From contig NZ_JBGCUN010000002.1 of NCBI RefSeq assembly GCF_041103235.1, forward strand, positions 124,001 through 188,000: DNA of 64,000 nucleotides, in the 5' to 3' direction. Below, piece by piece: positions 1 through 8,283 of the stretch (position 1 is its first letter; every line of letters begins with the position of its first letter). The stretch is from Yoonia sp. R2331. Its GTDB lineage: Bacteria; Pseudomonadota; Alphaproteobacteria; Rhodobacterales; Rhodobacteraceae. The notes beneath the pieces were generated by a model. The model saw nothing but the letters and a program-made list of their open reading frames with translations, was not told where the DNA came from and did no database searches. Position numbers and translations under genes: made by a program.

Positions 1-419
1 GCGTCAAAGGTCACTGCATGTGATTTCGCATGTGTGGCATTGGTCAGTTTCCATTGGCCAGTCGCGCTTGCGATCTTCCAACTGACAAAACTCTCCACCG
101 GGTTACGCGTCAAAATGATCTTGCCACAGCGCCGATCAGTGAGGATCGCGTCCAGCACCCTTGGGTCGTGATCGTTAAAGAACCGAAACCCGTTCAAGCC
201 GGGCGCGCCTTTGACTGCATCTATCAGGGCAAAAGGATCGTCTTCGCGCTGTGCCTGCGTGATCCCCAACACGTCATCTTTGTTCGGGTAGCCGATGAAA
301 TGCGGGTTGAACGCCTCACCCAAGCAGCTCAGATCGTCGAACGCATTGATGTTCGATTCCAAGAAGTTCGACCCGGTGCGCATTTCCGCAAACACCACAA
401 AGTAATCAAATCGTGCCAC
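1..419 (-). CDS. Stf0/NodH-type sulfotransferase, 3' part cut by the window edge
   Basis: About 139 N-terminal residues are present and the frame runs off the left edge without a stop. The family moves a sulfuryl group from PAPS to a sugar or lipid hydroxyl. Near the N-terminus is EMRTGSNFLESN, which fits the 5'-phosphosulfate loop (compare RTGSNFL in NodH), and further on LTRNPVESFVSWK fits the 3'-phosphate loop with its R...S pattern. The start is taken as GTG, three bases after the stop of the upstream glycosyltransferase gene, so the two are almost certainly co-transcribed. It is the last visible gene of a minus-strand chain with galU and three glycosyltransferases, so a glycan acceptor is likely. 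The family call is fairly firm; the acceptor is unknown. Confidence 0.8.
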   Translation of the reverse strand, partial: MARFDYFVVFAEMRTGSNFLESNINAFDDLSCLGEAFNPHFIGYPNKDDVLGITQAQREDDPFALIDAVKGAPGLNGFRFFNDHDPRVLDAILTDRRCGKIILTRNPVESFVSWKIASATGQWKLTNATHAKSHAVTFD

Positions 420-422
420 GTC

Positions 423-2123
423 TTATCGCACCAAATAGGGTTTTCGGGGTTGCGGCACATTGTTGTCCGCTGGCGGATCAACCGGGAAATCCCCCATCAG
501 ATAGGGATGCATGCCTTGGTTCTTGAGGTTTTGCAGGAACTGACCAAACCCAGTCAGGTCATGCATCCGCGGCGCCTCTGCCAGGCGGCCAAGTGTCTTG
601 CCAGTCATGTCTTCAACCACGGTTTGCAGTGCTTCCATCGGTGCCTCGATGAAATCTGCCATCGACCAGATCCGCACCCGCGCCTTTCCGTAAGGCGACC
701 GCAAACAACTTAGATGTTCGTTCTCAATCCGCTGCAGTTCAGCCGCCTCTTGCCGCAGATCGGCAAAGTTTCGATTGGATTGGAACAACGGTACCGCCCA
801 ACTGCCGGTGACAACCGCAATCTGTGCGTTCTTGTCGCGCGACAGGTTCCAGCTCATCGCTTGGTGGTCCGTTGGTCCGAACTGAAACGCCTGACGTTCA
901 CCGCGCGTGTTCCAGATCAGGTTGGTCAAGAACATCTGCGGATTGTAGTCGCGCAGTTTGGTGTTGTTTGTAAGCGCCCCATGGAAATGATCTTGACGCC
1001 CGTCAAACTCGACGCGTTTGTAGTGATAAAGATGCCCATGCACCCGCGCGCCGGTCATCTTGGCAAGCCAGGGTTCAAAATTCTCGAACAGCTCTGTGAA
1101 TCCATGCAGCACGGTAAACGGCTCGCAGGTAATTCCGTTTTCCCAGTCATTGTTGGGGAACCGGCTTTGCATATATAGCCCCGGACGCCCCCGCGTCCGC
1201 CGTTCAACGGCCTTGGAGAATATCCGGTCAATCTTGCCAGGGTTCGGTTCCGCCCCCTTCATCACCGCCATGTCGTCATTCAGGAAGGTGTCGTACAAGC
1301 GATTGGCATGCGTCCAGATTTTGCGCGCAACAAAGCAATCCGATCGCCGCAAAAGCTGCAAGTGATCATCATAAAAGATGTGCGGCTTGCCCTGAAAATC
1401 AAACTTGGAAAGCGTCAGCGACCGACTTTCGATATGCTGCGAATAGAGCCGTGCAAGGGTCTGAAAATAGCTCTCGTCGGGGATCCAGACACGACGGAAA
1501 TAGCGATCATAAATCGGGCGGTCCGGGTCTTGCAGAATGGCCGACAATGTTTGACGCGTCAGGCACCACCATTGTGACCCCATATGTGGAACAAGACCCT
1601 CGGGTATCTTGCGGCGAAACTTGATCCGTCGCTGAATTGCCACATAGCGATCAAACAGATATCGCTGCCGCTTCCACGAGAACGGGAACCGCAGGGTAAA
1701 GCGCTCGTGGTCCAGCCCGCCAACTGTCCACGGCACATCGGCGGTGGTTGCGCTCTCGATAAAGTCGGTGCGCGGTCGGCTTTCTAAATAGCGCCGCAGT
1801 TCCTTGACCGGGCGCAATGGCATGCATGACCCTGAGGCCAGATAAACATGGCTGACCTTGGGAAAGCGTTTCAACATCATCTCGGACGCTGACTGCGCGC
1901 CCGCCACAATGCCCCAGGTGCCCCATTCGCAACGATGTCGTTCGCTGAACAGGATATGGTCGCTCAGATCGGCCAGGGCATCGCAGAAGGTGGAAAAAGT
2001 GCCATCATCCACGTTCTTGTCCACGTGGATGACAACAGGGCAGCCGCCTTTGACCCAATGGCGCGCCACCTGTTCTGCGCGATCAAGTGCCGTGTGCACC
2101 AGCATGACGATCCCGACGGTCAT
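423..2123 (-). CDS. Family 14 glycosyltransferase (core-2/I-branching type) with long C-terminal extension
   Basis: The 566-residue product opens with MTVGIVMLVHTALDRAEQVA, a typical start of GT14 branching-enzyme-like proteins. It has the family landmarks LASGSCMPLRP (donor-site loop) near residue 100 and WIPDESYFQTL (the PDE motif) near residue 215. Such enzymes add N-acetylglucosamine or xylose to a glycan; the bacterial members are mostly uncharacterised. The C-terminal half, from about residue 290, is a separate region rich in aromatic residues, like the uncharacterised domain often fused to bacterial GT14 proteins (DUF5927-like; my recollection). No signal peptide is seen, so it should act in the cytoplasm. 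The start overlaps the upstream GT2 stop by four bases, a sign of translational coupling. Donor and acceptor cannot be read from the sequence. Confidence 0.8.
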   Translation of the reverse strand: MTVGIVMLVHTALDRAEQVARHWVKGGCPVVIHVDKNVDDGTFSTFCDALADLSDHILFSERHRCEWGTWGIVAGAQSASEMMLKRFPKVSHVYLASGSCMPLRPVKELRRYLESRPRTDFIESATTADVPWTVGGLDHERFTLRFPFSWKRQRYLFDRYVAIQRRIKFRRKIPEGLVPHMGSQWWCLTRQTLSAILQDPDRPIYDRYFRRVWIPDESYFQTLARLYSQHIESRSLTLSKFDFQGKPHIFYDDHLQLLRRSDCFVARKIWTHANRLYDTFLNDDMAVMKGAEPNPGKIDRIFSKAVERRTRGRPGLYMQSRFPNNDWENGITCEPFTVLHGFTELFENFEPWLAKMTGARVHGHLYHYKRVEFDGRQDHFHGALTNNTKLRDYNPQMFLTNLIWNTRGERQAFQFGPTDHQAMSWNLSRDKNAQIAVVTGSWAVPLFQSNRNFADLRQEAAELQRIENEHLSCLRSPYGKARVRIWSMADFIEAPMEALQTVVEDMTGKTLGRLAEAPRMHDLTGFGQFLQNLKNQGMHPYLMGDFPVDPPADNNVPQPRKPYLVR

Positions 2124-3130
2124 GCCCAGTTCCCTTTGGACATCAGGCCCAAAATCTCAAGCTGCCGCCAATTGATGTATTTCTCGCTCCACTTGCACCA
2201 CAAATCGGGGTTTTCTTCTGATCCTGCAGCGTAGGCGCGGTATTCATGGCTATTGGCATAATGTTCCTGCCGCACCAATTCTTCCCGCGCCTTGTCGGCG
2301 AAGGTGCTTAGAAACTTGGTGTGCAGCATCACGCCCGATGCCTTTTCCCCACCCCATTCGTCGTAGACAAGGTTTAAGCCACGCGGCAGCAGCATATGGG
2401 TCGAGCTGACGTAGGCATAACGCCGGTCCCATTTGACAAGCGGCACTTTGTTCAGCGCTGGTGCCCGTGCAGGTTCTTCTGCGAAAAAGGTGCGGGCACG
2501 CGGCCCGCCTTGAATCCACAGATTGCCAAACATTGGATTGCGTTCAATCGTGTAGTTGCCACTGTCAAACCATTCTGCCACCTGCAACGGGTTGGACCCG
2601 CGCTGATAGGGTGTGCTATTCACCGGACCCTTAGGGTACATGTCCAGCAGCATTGCACCAAAGGATTTGATCGACGACGCATCCAGCCAATCAGTCAACG
2701 CACGCAAGGGACGTGTGTCGCAAAACGGATAAACCAACAGCTCGTCAGGGTCGGCCACGAGGCACCAGTGGCCGTGTCCGTATCTGTATTGCAACCTGTT
2801 CAGCCAATCGACACCAAACCGCGCACGCTTATAGCTGCCGCGCGCCGACCACAGCGACACATCAGGTTGTTCCTTTAGAAAGTCCCCACCGCCATCGGTG
2901 CTTTCGTTGTCGACCATAAGGAAATGGCTCACACCCATTTCGCGGTAGTACTGCAGGAAATAGGGCAACCGCAGATCTTCATTGCGGAAGGTCGAAAAAA
3001 CCAGAATATCCTTGGGCTTGATCGCATCGGTGCGGTCTACAATCGACGTCAGTTCGCGCTGCTTTCGGCGCGCGCGCCCGATCCAGCGTTTCCGCTGAAG
3101 CCGCAATCGATATGTCTCCAAAACGCCCAA
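2120..3130 (-). CDS. GT2-like glycosyltransferase (Glyco_tranf_2_4 type)
   Basis: A 336-residue protein. Around residues 40-60 it has DILVFSTFRNEDLRLPYFLQ and then SHFLMVDNESTDGG, the N-terminal strand and nucleotide-binding region of the GT2-like family that carries a DNxSxDG motif. The metal-binding acidic motif appears as VADPDELLVYP near residue 125. It should transfer a sugar from a nucleotide donor in the cytoplasm. The start codon is TTG at 3130, with an AAGGA ribosome-binding site about eight bases upstream; no ATG fits as well. The gene lies between a GT4 gene (35-base gap) and the GT14 gene (four-base overlap) in the polysaccharide chain. Substrate unknown. Confidence 0.8.
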   Translation of the reverse strand: MGVLETYRLRLQRKRWIGRARRKQRELTSIVDRTDAIKPKDILVFSTFRNEDLRLPYFLQYYREMGVSHFLMVDNESTDGGGDFLKEQPDVSLWSARGSYKRARFGVDWLNRLQYRYGHGHWCLVADPDELLVYPFCDTRPLRALTDWLDASSIKSFGAMLLDMYPKGPVNSTPYQRGSNPLQVAEWFDSGNYTIERNPMFGNLWIQGGPRARTFFAEEPARAPALNKVPLVKWDRRYAYVSSTHMLLPRGLNLVYDEWGGEKASGVMLHTKFLSTFADKAREELVRQEHYANSHEYRAYAAGSEENPDLWCKWSEKYINWRQLEILGLMSKGNWA

Positions 3131-3165
3131 AGTAATCCTTGCTTCAACAGCCGCTCAATGCAGGT

Positions 3166-4332
3166 CTACCATCCATCCGTAAAGACTAACTTGAAATGTG
3201 TGTCCCAGTCAGGGGGAACTCGGGATCTTTTTGTGCCGCTTCTAGGGGCCAAGGCTATATTCTTTAACGCATTTTCCCATGCATATCGGTCATGCGGGTC
3301 CAGGTAAACGGCGTCGTCGCCCAGAACCTCGCGACATGCTGGCAGATCGGCGACAACCACTTGCGTCCCCCGTGCCAGTGCCTCAACCGGGGGAAGGCCG
3401 TAGCCCTCGGCAAATGACGGAAACAACAAAGCCTGCGCACCTGCCATCAAATGGGCGATCTGACCGTCCGACACATCCGAATGCTCTTGCACACCGGCAA
3501 TCCCCTCATCCAGCCGTTTGAAGACGTCCTCATTCTTCCATCCACGCCGCCCACAGATCAGCAAGGGTGGCGCATCTGGCCAATTTTCCCAGACGTTCAA
3601 CAACAACGCGTGGTTCTTGCGCGGTTCAATGGTGCCGACAGTTAGAAAGTACGGCGTTTCAGGCTTTGACATGGGCAAAACGGCCGAAACCTCCGGCATT
3701 TCTACACCCAATGGCGCAACAATCACGACCGGGGCGTTTGCAACATGGCGACCAACATCCTGCTTTACAGTTTGGGTGGAGGCGATCAACCGCTGCGCAT
3801 ATGCCCCTGCCGCAGCCAGTTTACGTCCAAAGGACTCCACCGTGCCGTCGCGTTGCATGTCGGGCCAATCCAGCGGAATGGTGTCGTGGATCAGGACCGA
3901 GGCTTTGCCTTCCCCCGCACCAACGGCCTGCAACGTTCCGGCTGTCAGATTACTGTGCCCAACGTTGTAATAGGCGAACCCAGGTTCCAGTTGTTTGGCC
4001 AAAATGCCCGCTAGGCCGCGGCGCCGGCACCGGGCAGCAGCATGACGTCGCACCAACGACTGCCCCCGTCGCGCCGCAGGTGTCAGACGGCGATTGAACC
4101 GTGACAAGGCATCGGGCGCACCCCATTCATCGCTTTCGATCGCGTCAAGCAATGCCTTCAATCCGCTCTGATCCAGCAGAACATAGCCCAGTGCCGTCCG
4201 GGCAAGACCAAATGCATTTTCGGTCTTTGCAATCTGCTTCAGATAGGCAAGTTCGACCCGGTCAACACCTGTCAGGACAAGACCTGCCCGACTAACCACC
4301 CTCGAAACGTCCAGCAGGCGGCACACCGTCAT
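3166..4332 (-). CDS. GT4-family glycosyltransferase (group 1)
   Basis: A 388-residue retaining glycosyltransferase of the GT-B fold. The C-terminal nucleotide-binding half begins at FLTVGTIEPRKNHALLL and has the E-x7-E signature in SFAEGYGLPPVEALARG. The start is set at ATG 4332 (MTVCRLLDVSRVV), although a GTG four codons upstream is also in frame. The first half has TGVDRVELAYL, typical of mannosyl/rhamnosyltransferase-like group 1 enzymes. It lies 30 bases after galU and 35 bases before the GT2 gene, in a polysaccharide-assembly transcription unit. The family is clear; the transferred sugar is not. Confidence 0.88.
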   Translation of the reverse strand: MTVCRLLDVSRVVSRAGLVLTGVDRVELAYLKQIAKTENAFGLARTALGYVLLDQSGLKALLDAIESDEWGAPDALSRFNRRLTPAARRGQSLVRRHAAARCRRRGLAGILAKQLEPGFAYYNVGHSNLTAGTLQAVGAGEGKASVLIHDTIPLDWPDMQRDGTVESFGRKLAAAGAYAQRLIASTQTVKQDVGRHVANAPVVIVAPLGVEMPEVSAVLPMSKPETPYFLTVGTIEPRKNHALLLNVWENWPDAPPLLICGRRGWKNEDVFKRLDEGIAGVQEHSDVSDGQIAHLMAGAQALLFPSFAEGYGLPPVEALARGTQVVVADLPACREVLGDDAVYLDPHDRYAWENALKNIALAPRSGTKRSRVPPDWDTHFKLVFTDGW

Positions 4333-4362
4333 GATGGCGCCCACAGGACACCGAAACAGTGT

Positions 4363-5256
4363 CTATTGCGCGGCATTCTTCAAGGAAATCATCTGGCTCA
4401 GGTAACGTGCAAAGTCATCTTTCAGCTGTGGATGGGCCAGTGCAAACGCCACCGTCGCCTCAAGATATCCGGCTTTGGAACCGCAATCATAACGTTGGCC
4501 TTCAAACCGGTAACCATAGACGTCGCGGCCCTGCGTGATCTCGGCGGCGATCGCATCGGTTAACTGAACCTCCCCGCCGGCTCCCTTTTTGACAGAACTG
4601 ATGTTGTTCAAAACATCAGGCGTCAAAATATAGCGACCGATTACCGCCAGATTGGAAGGTGCTGTGCCTTCCGCGGGCTTCTCTACCATGCCTTTCACAG
4701 ACACAACGCGCCCGCTTTCGGAATTCACGTCAAGAACACCATAGGCTTTGGTTTGCTCTGGCGACACTTCCATCGCCGCAACCATCGCGCCACCGGTCTC
4801 ATGGTAAGCCTCGACCATCTGCTGCAGGCACGGTGTGTCACCAGCAATCACGTCATCGGGCAACATCACTGCAAAGGGTTCGTCAGCAATCAACCGACGC
4901 CCACACCAAACGGCATGCCCAAGACCCATCGCCTTGTGCTGACGGATATAGGCGATGGCGCCACTTTCCATGTTGGTGTTGCGAAGAACCTCAAGCAGCT
5001 CATCCTTGCCCGCACTCTTTAACGAGGCTTCAAGGTCTGGCGCATGGTCAAAATAATCCTCAAGCGCGGACTTTCCGCGCGAGGTCACGAAGATGAATTC
5101 TTTGATCCCCGCCGCGCGCGCTTCATCGATTGCGTATTGGATCAACGGGCGATCCACCAAGGTCATGATTTCTTTTGGAACAGATTTCGTCGCGGGCAAA
5201 AAACGGGTGCCCATACCAGCAACGGGGAAAATGGCTTTGGTAACTTTGGTTTGCAT
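4363..5256 (-). CDS. galU: UTP--glucose-1-phosphate uridylyltransferase
   Basis: GalU makes UDP-glucose from UTP and glucose 1-phosphate, the donor and precursor for exopolysaccharide, glycolipids and UDP-glucuronate. The 297-residue length is usual. The nucleotide-binding signature AIFPVAGMGTRFLPATKS, with the catalytic-region residues VPKEIMTLVDRPLIQYA, is at residues 9-45. VMLPDDVIAG (metal-binding Asp) is near residue 130 and MVEKP near 190. It heads a minus-strand run of glycosyltransferases and a sulfotransferase, which indicates its UDP-glucose feeds that pathway. A candidate sigma-70 promoter lies about 30-60 bases upstream. Confidence 0.96.
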   Translation of the reverse strand: MQTKVTKAIFPVAGMGTRFLPATKSVPKEIMTLVDRPLIQYAIDEARAAGIKEFIFVTSRGKSALEDYFDHAPDLEASLKSAGKDELLEVLRNTNMESGAIAYIRQHKAMGLGHAVWCGRRLIADEPFAVMLPDDVIAGDTPCLQQMVEAYHETGGAMVAAMEVSPEQTKAYGVLDVNSESGRVVSVKGMVEKPAEGTAPSNLAVIGRYILTPDVLNNISSVKKGAGGEVQLTDAIAAEITQGRDVYGYRFEGQRYDCGSKAGYLEATVAFALAHPQLKDDFARYLSQMISLKNAAQ

Positions 5257-5286
5257 AGTGGACCTGTAATGAGTCTTGTTGATTTT

Positions 5287-5315
5287 GATCTAAATGACTC
5301 AGGCCAAGAAACCAA
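5287..5315 (-). promoter_or_regulatory. Candidate sigma-70 promoter for galU and the glycosyltransferase run
   Basis: On the minus strand TTGGTT (5315-5310) is followed after 17 bases by TAGATC (5292-5287), about 30 bases before the galU ATG. The match is moderate, but it sits in the only sizeable gap (91 bp) between the cysQ-kdsB-GT2 group and galU. An inverted repeat TGAGTC/GACTCA (5270-5275 and 5296-5301) flanks the -10 element. Confidence 0.35.
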
Positions 5316-5347
5316 GGGTCCGGCGCGAATCGACCGCTTGGTGGTGC

Positions 5348-6562
5348 TTATCCCGCATCAAATGGGCGAACTTGTGACAAACGGGCCATTTCTTGCTGTG
5401 TCCGTGTCTTTGCACGCCACCGCCGGAACCAGGGCTGGTCACGCTCTGACGGTCCAAATTGCCCGCCACGTTGCACCCAAAACCCACGCGGATCAAACCA
5501 GACCTTATGCTTGCGCGCCGTTGCTGAAAACAGAAACAGCGTCACCCGTGATCCACCCTCTACGGCCTTGATCGCATGGGCCGTTGCGCGGTTTGCCCGC
5601 CAGAACCGTGCCGTCATTGTTCGGTGGCCCCTGACTTGTACCGTAACCGGTTTGAATTCGGGCGGGGTAGACGGCTGTGCCCGCTGGTTTGCATCGCGCG
5701 TCTCGCCTGCAGACCAACCGCGATCAAACCCTCGCATCATCCGCAGCACATCGCCCGGCATCAGATCACCTGCAACCATGTGCCGCACCAAACGCAAACG
5801 CTGGGCTCGGCGGGCCGGGGCTTTGTCTGTCCGTCCTAAATGCTTGCGCTGAAAAACGGCAGTAGAGGCGGCGATTTCCGTCAAATCCCGTGGCACGCGG
5901 TGCGCGGTCCGGCGCGCGCTTGCGGCAAAGCCATGGTGCACCCGTGCCATCGGCACAACCGCTGTGACATGACCAGCATCCGCAATCCGCACATTCAAGT
6001 CGGTCTCATCAAGGTAAAACGCAAACGCCTCATCAAACCCGCCAACGGCTTCCAGCACCGTCCTACGCACCGCCATATTGGTGCCTTCGGTTTTGGCGAT
6101 GATCCTGCTTTTAGGGTCAAACCGGCGCGGCGTATCCCCCCAAGGTTCAATTGCCTCTGCTGTTCCGTCACGCTGCACCTGGCGCGCCGCCCATTGCAGG
6201 CTGATGCCGTTCCGGCCAATCACAAAACCTCCCGAAATCGCTGTGTAGGGGTCTGAAAATGGCGCAATCAGATGCAGCAACCACGAAGGCTCTGGCACGG
6301 CATCATCATCAATAAACGCCACAATCTCACCGCACGCCTGCGCGATCCCGGCATTGCGCGCGGCAGAAATGTTGACCGTTTCGAAATGCACCAGCTTGAT
6401 GCGACGCTGAAATGTGCCAAGCCCTTTGCAGCTTTCCGCATCTGCAACAACCACAACTTCAAACGGGGCGTAGTCGAGTTGAAAAAGTCCGACCAAACAC
6501 CGGTTAAGCTCTGCCGGGCGGCCAAGGCTGACAACAACGACGCTGACAGCCGGGTGTGTCAT
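5348..6562 (-). CDS. GT2-family glycosyltransferase
   Basis: A 404-residue inverting GT-A enzyme. The N-terminus AVSVVVVSLGRPAELNRCL is the first strand of the nucleotide fold. NISAARNAGIAQACGEIVAF followed by IDDDAVPEP gives the metal-binding DDD/DxD motif near residue 95, and FYLDETDLNVRIADAG near residue 180 resembles the ED acceptor-site region. The last 130 residues are basic and probably extra to the catalytic core. Its start overlaps the kdsB stop by four bases (6559-6562), so it is coupled to kdsB and cysQ. It probably adds a sugar to the same surface glycan; specificity unknown. Confidence 0.85.
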   Translation of the reverse strand: MTHPAVSVVVVSLGRPAELNRCLVGLFQLDYAPFEVVVVADAESCKGLGTFQRRIKLVHFETVNISAARNAGIAQACGEIVAFIDDDAVPEPSWLLHLIAPFSDPYTAISGGFVIGRNGISLQWAARQVQRDGTAEAIEPWGDTPRRFDPKSRIIAKTEGTNMAVRRTVLEAVGGFDEAFAFYLDETDLNVRIADAGHVTAVVPMARVHHGFAASARRTAHRVPRDLTEIAASTAVFQRKHLGRTDKAPARRAQRLRLVRHMVAGDLMPGDVLRMMRGFDRGWSAGETRDANQRAQPSTPPEFKPVTVQVRGHRTMTARFWRANRATAHAIKAVEGGSRVTLFLFSATARKHKVWFDPRGFWVQRGGQFGPSERDQPWFRRWRAKTRTQQEMARLSQVRPFDAG

Positions 6563-7359
6563 TTGAAGCCCATGTCTTTCAACATCGCCTCGATCCGGGG
6601 GACATCTTCGGGATTGTTCAACTCCCAGAACTGCCGCCCGCGCGCCGCGACTTCAACGCATAGAACATGCCGCCCCTGCTCAAGGAACCGCAACTGCTCC
6701 AGCCCCTCCAACTGCTCCAACGGACCGGTCGGCCAGCGCGGATACGCAGCAAGCGCTGATGGACGGTATGCATAGACACCAACATGATGGAAAACCGGTG
6801 TTTCGGCATCGTCCGCATAGGTCTGACCGGTATAGGGGATCACCTCTTTGCTGAAATATAGCGCGTTGTGATCCGCGCCAAACACCGCCGTCGTCCCGCC
6901 AACCCGGCCAGCAAGCCGGTCTTCCAGAAACCCGCGCAGTGCGCGGCCCTCGGTGCGTAGCACCGGTGTCGCAACTTCAGCCACCGGATGGGCCGCCAGA
7001 TCGCGCACCAGATCTTCGATAAACCACGCAGGGGTCAGCGGCGCGTCGCCTTGCAGATTGACCACAATGTCATAGCCACCGCCCAAGGCATCCAGCGCCT
7101 CGGCGCAGCGTTCAGTGCCGTTCTGACAGTCCTCGGATGTCATCACGACCTCTGCGCCAAAAGCCTCCGCAGCGTCCTTGATCCGCCCGTCATCGGTGGC
7201 CACCACCACCCTGTCCACGCCTTTGACCGATTGCGCCGCATCCCAGCTACGTTGGATCAGGCTCCGCGTAGCGCCACCGGCGCCCCGCAGCGCCACAAGC
7301 GGCTTGCCCGGATAGCGGGTGCTGGCAAAGCGCGCCGGTATGACGACCAGAACAGACAT
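6559..7359 (-). CDS. kdsB: 3-deoxy-manno-octulosonate cytidylyltransferase (CMP-Kdo synthetase)
   Basis: KdsB activates Kdo with CTP to give CMP-Kdo, used for the lipopolysaccharide inner core and for the Kdo linker of KpsM/T-exported capsules. The 266-residue product has VVIPARFASTRYPGKPL (CTP-binding loop) at the N-terminus, ATDDGRIKDAAEAFGAEVVM, TSEDCQNGTERCAEA and VVNLQGDAPL near residue 105, the usual KdsB order. The C-terminus (FWELNNPEDVPRIEAML) also fits. It overlaps cysQ by one base and the GT2 gene by four. Co-location with a KpsM-like permease favours a capsule role, but a general LPS role cannot be excluded. Confidence 0.9.
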   Translation of the reverse strand: MSVLVVIPARFASTRYPGKPLVALRGAGGATRSLIQRSWDAAQSVKGVDRVVVATDDGRIKDAAEAFGAEVVMTSEDCQNGTERCAEALDALGGGYDIVVNLQGDAPLTPAWFIEDLVRDLAAHPVAEVATPVLRTEGRALRGFLEDRLAGRVGGTTAVFGADHNALYFSKEVIPYTGQTYADDAETPVFHHVGVYAYRPSALAAYPRWPTGPLEQLEGLEQLRFLEQGRHVLCVEVAARGRQFWELNNPEDVPRIEAMLKDMGFK

Positions 7360-8162
7360 CAGCCCTGCACCAAATCGACGCCCGGCGCGTAAGCGATGAA
7401 GAACGGATTGGCAAAGGTGTCCTTCCCATAGCCCAGCGGCGAATGATCATCAAAACGCACCACGCGCCCGCCCGCCCCGTTCAACACCGCGTGCCCGGCT
7501 GCGGTATCCCACTCCATCGTGCGTCCCAGGCGCGGATAGATGTCCGCCTCTCCTGTTGCGATCAGACAAAACTTGAGTGATGACCCCGCACTTTTCATGT
7601 CTGCCGTTTGGTATTTGCCGATATAGGCGTCCGTTGCTTCATCCCGGTGGGACTTGGATGCCACCACCAAAAGCGCGGAATTGTCCGGGTTAGACACTGA
7701 AATCGGCTTGGTCTTACCGATTTTGGCTTTGTCAAACGGAGCCATCTCCTCGACCGTCCGCCCATCCGCATCGGTGTAGAACAACCGCCCCTTGGCGGGT
7801 GCATAAACGACCCCGGCTTTGGGCACGCCATCGACCACATAAGCGATATTCACGGTGAAATCGCCGCGCCGCTTGATGAACTCTTTGGTGCCATCCAGCG
7901 GGTCTACAATCAGGAACGTGTTAGCACTTTCGCCGTGGGTATCCGCTTGTTCCTCAGTCACCAGCGCCACGTCCGGGAACGCCGCGCGCAACCCCGCAGC
8001 GATCACCGCATCCGCCGCCTCGTCCGCTGCTGTCACCGGGCTGTCATCGCTTTTCGATCGGACATCGAAATCGGGGCTGTCGTAGATTTCCATGATGACG
8101 TCGCCTGCTTCCAGCGCCAACTTGCGCATCACATCTGTCAGTTTCCCGAAATCCATGGTCAC
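7359..8162 (-). CDS. cysQ: 3'(2'),5'-bisphosphate nucleotidase CysQ
   Basis: CysQ hydrolyses 3'-phosphoadenosine 5'-phosphate (PAP), the by-product of PAPS-dependent sulfotransferases and of PAPS reductase, to AMP. The 267 residues belong to the inositol-monophosphatase superfamily: the metal-binding motifs are VTEEQ (near 70), DPLDGTKEF (near 88) and EWDTAAGHAVL (near 215). DGTKEFI, rather than the DGTxNF of inositol monophosphatases, and the KRRGDFTVNIA stretch favour CysQ. It heads the cysQ-kdsB-GT2 transcription unit, diverging from the export permease. Its presence beside a locus that contains a sulfotransferase makes functional sense. Confidence 0.9.
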   Translation of the reverse strand: MTMDFGKLTDVMRKLALEAGDVIMEIYDSPDFDVRSKSDDSPVTAADEAADAVIAAGLRAAFPDVALVTEEQADTHGESANTFLIVDPLDGTKEFIKRRGDFTVNIAYVVDGVPKAGVVYAPAKGRLFYTDADGRTVEEMAPFDKAKIGKTKPISVSNPDNSALLVVASKSHRDEATDAYIGKYQTADMKSAGSSLKFCLIATGEADIYPRLGRTMEWDTAAGHAVLNGAGGRVVRFDDHSPLGYGKDTFANPFFIAYAPGVDLVQG

Positions 8163-8283
8163 ACCCTGCTTTTTCCTGATGGCGCAATGATTGAAATGCG
8201 CGAACGCGGTCCTTATGATCGGGCGTCAAGCGAACAGCAAGAAATTCGTGTCATCAGGGGCCTCGCCCCTAAAAGGAACCGGC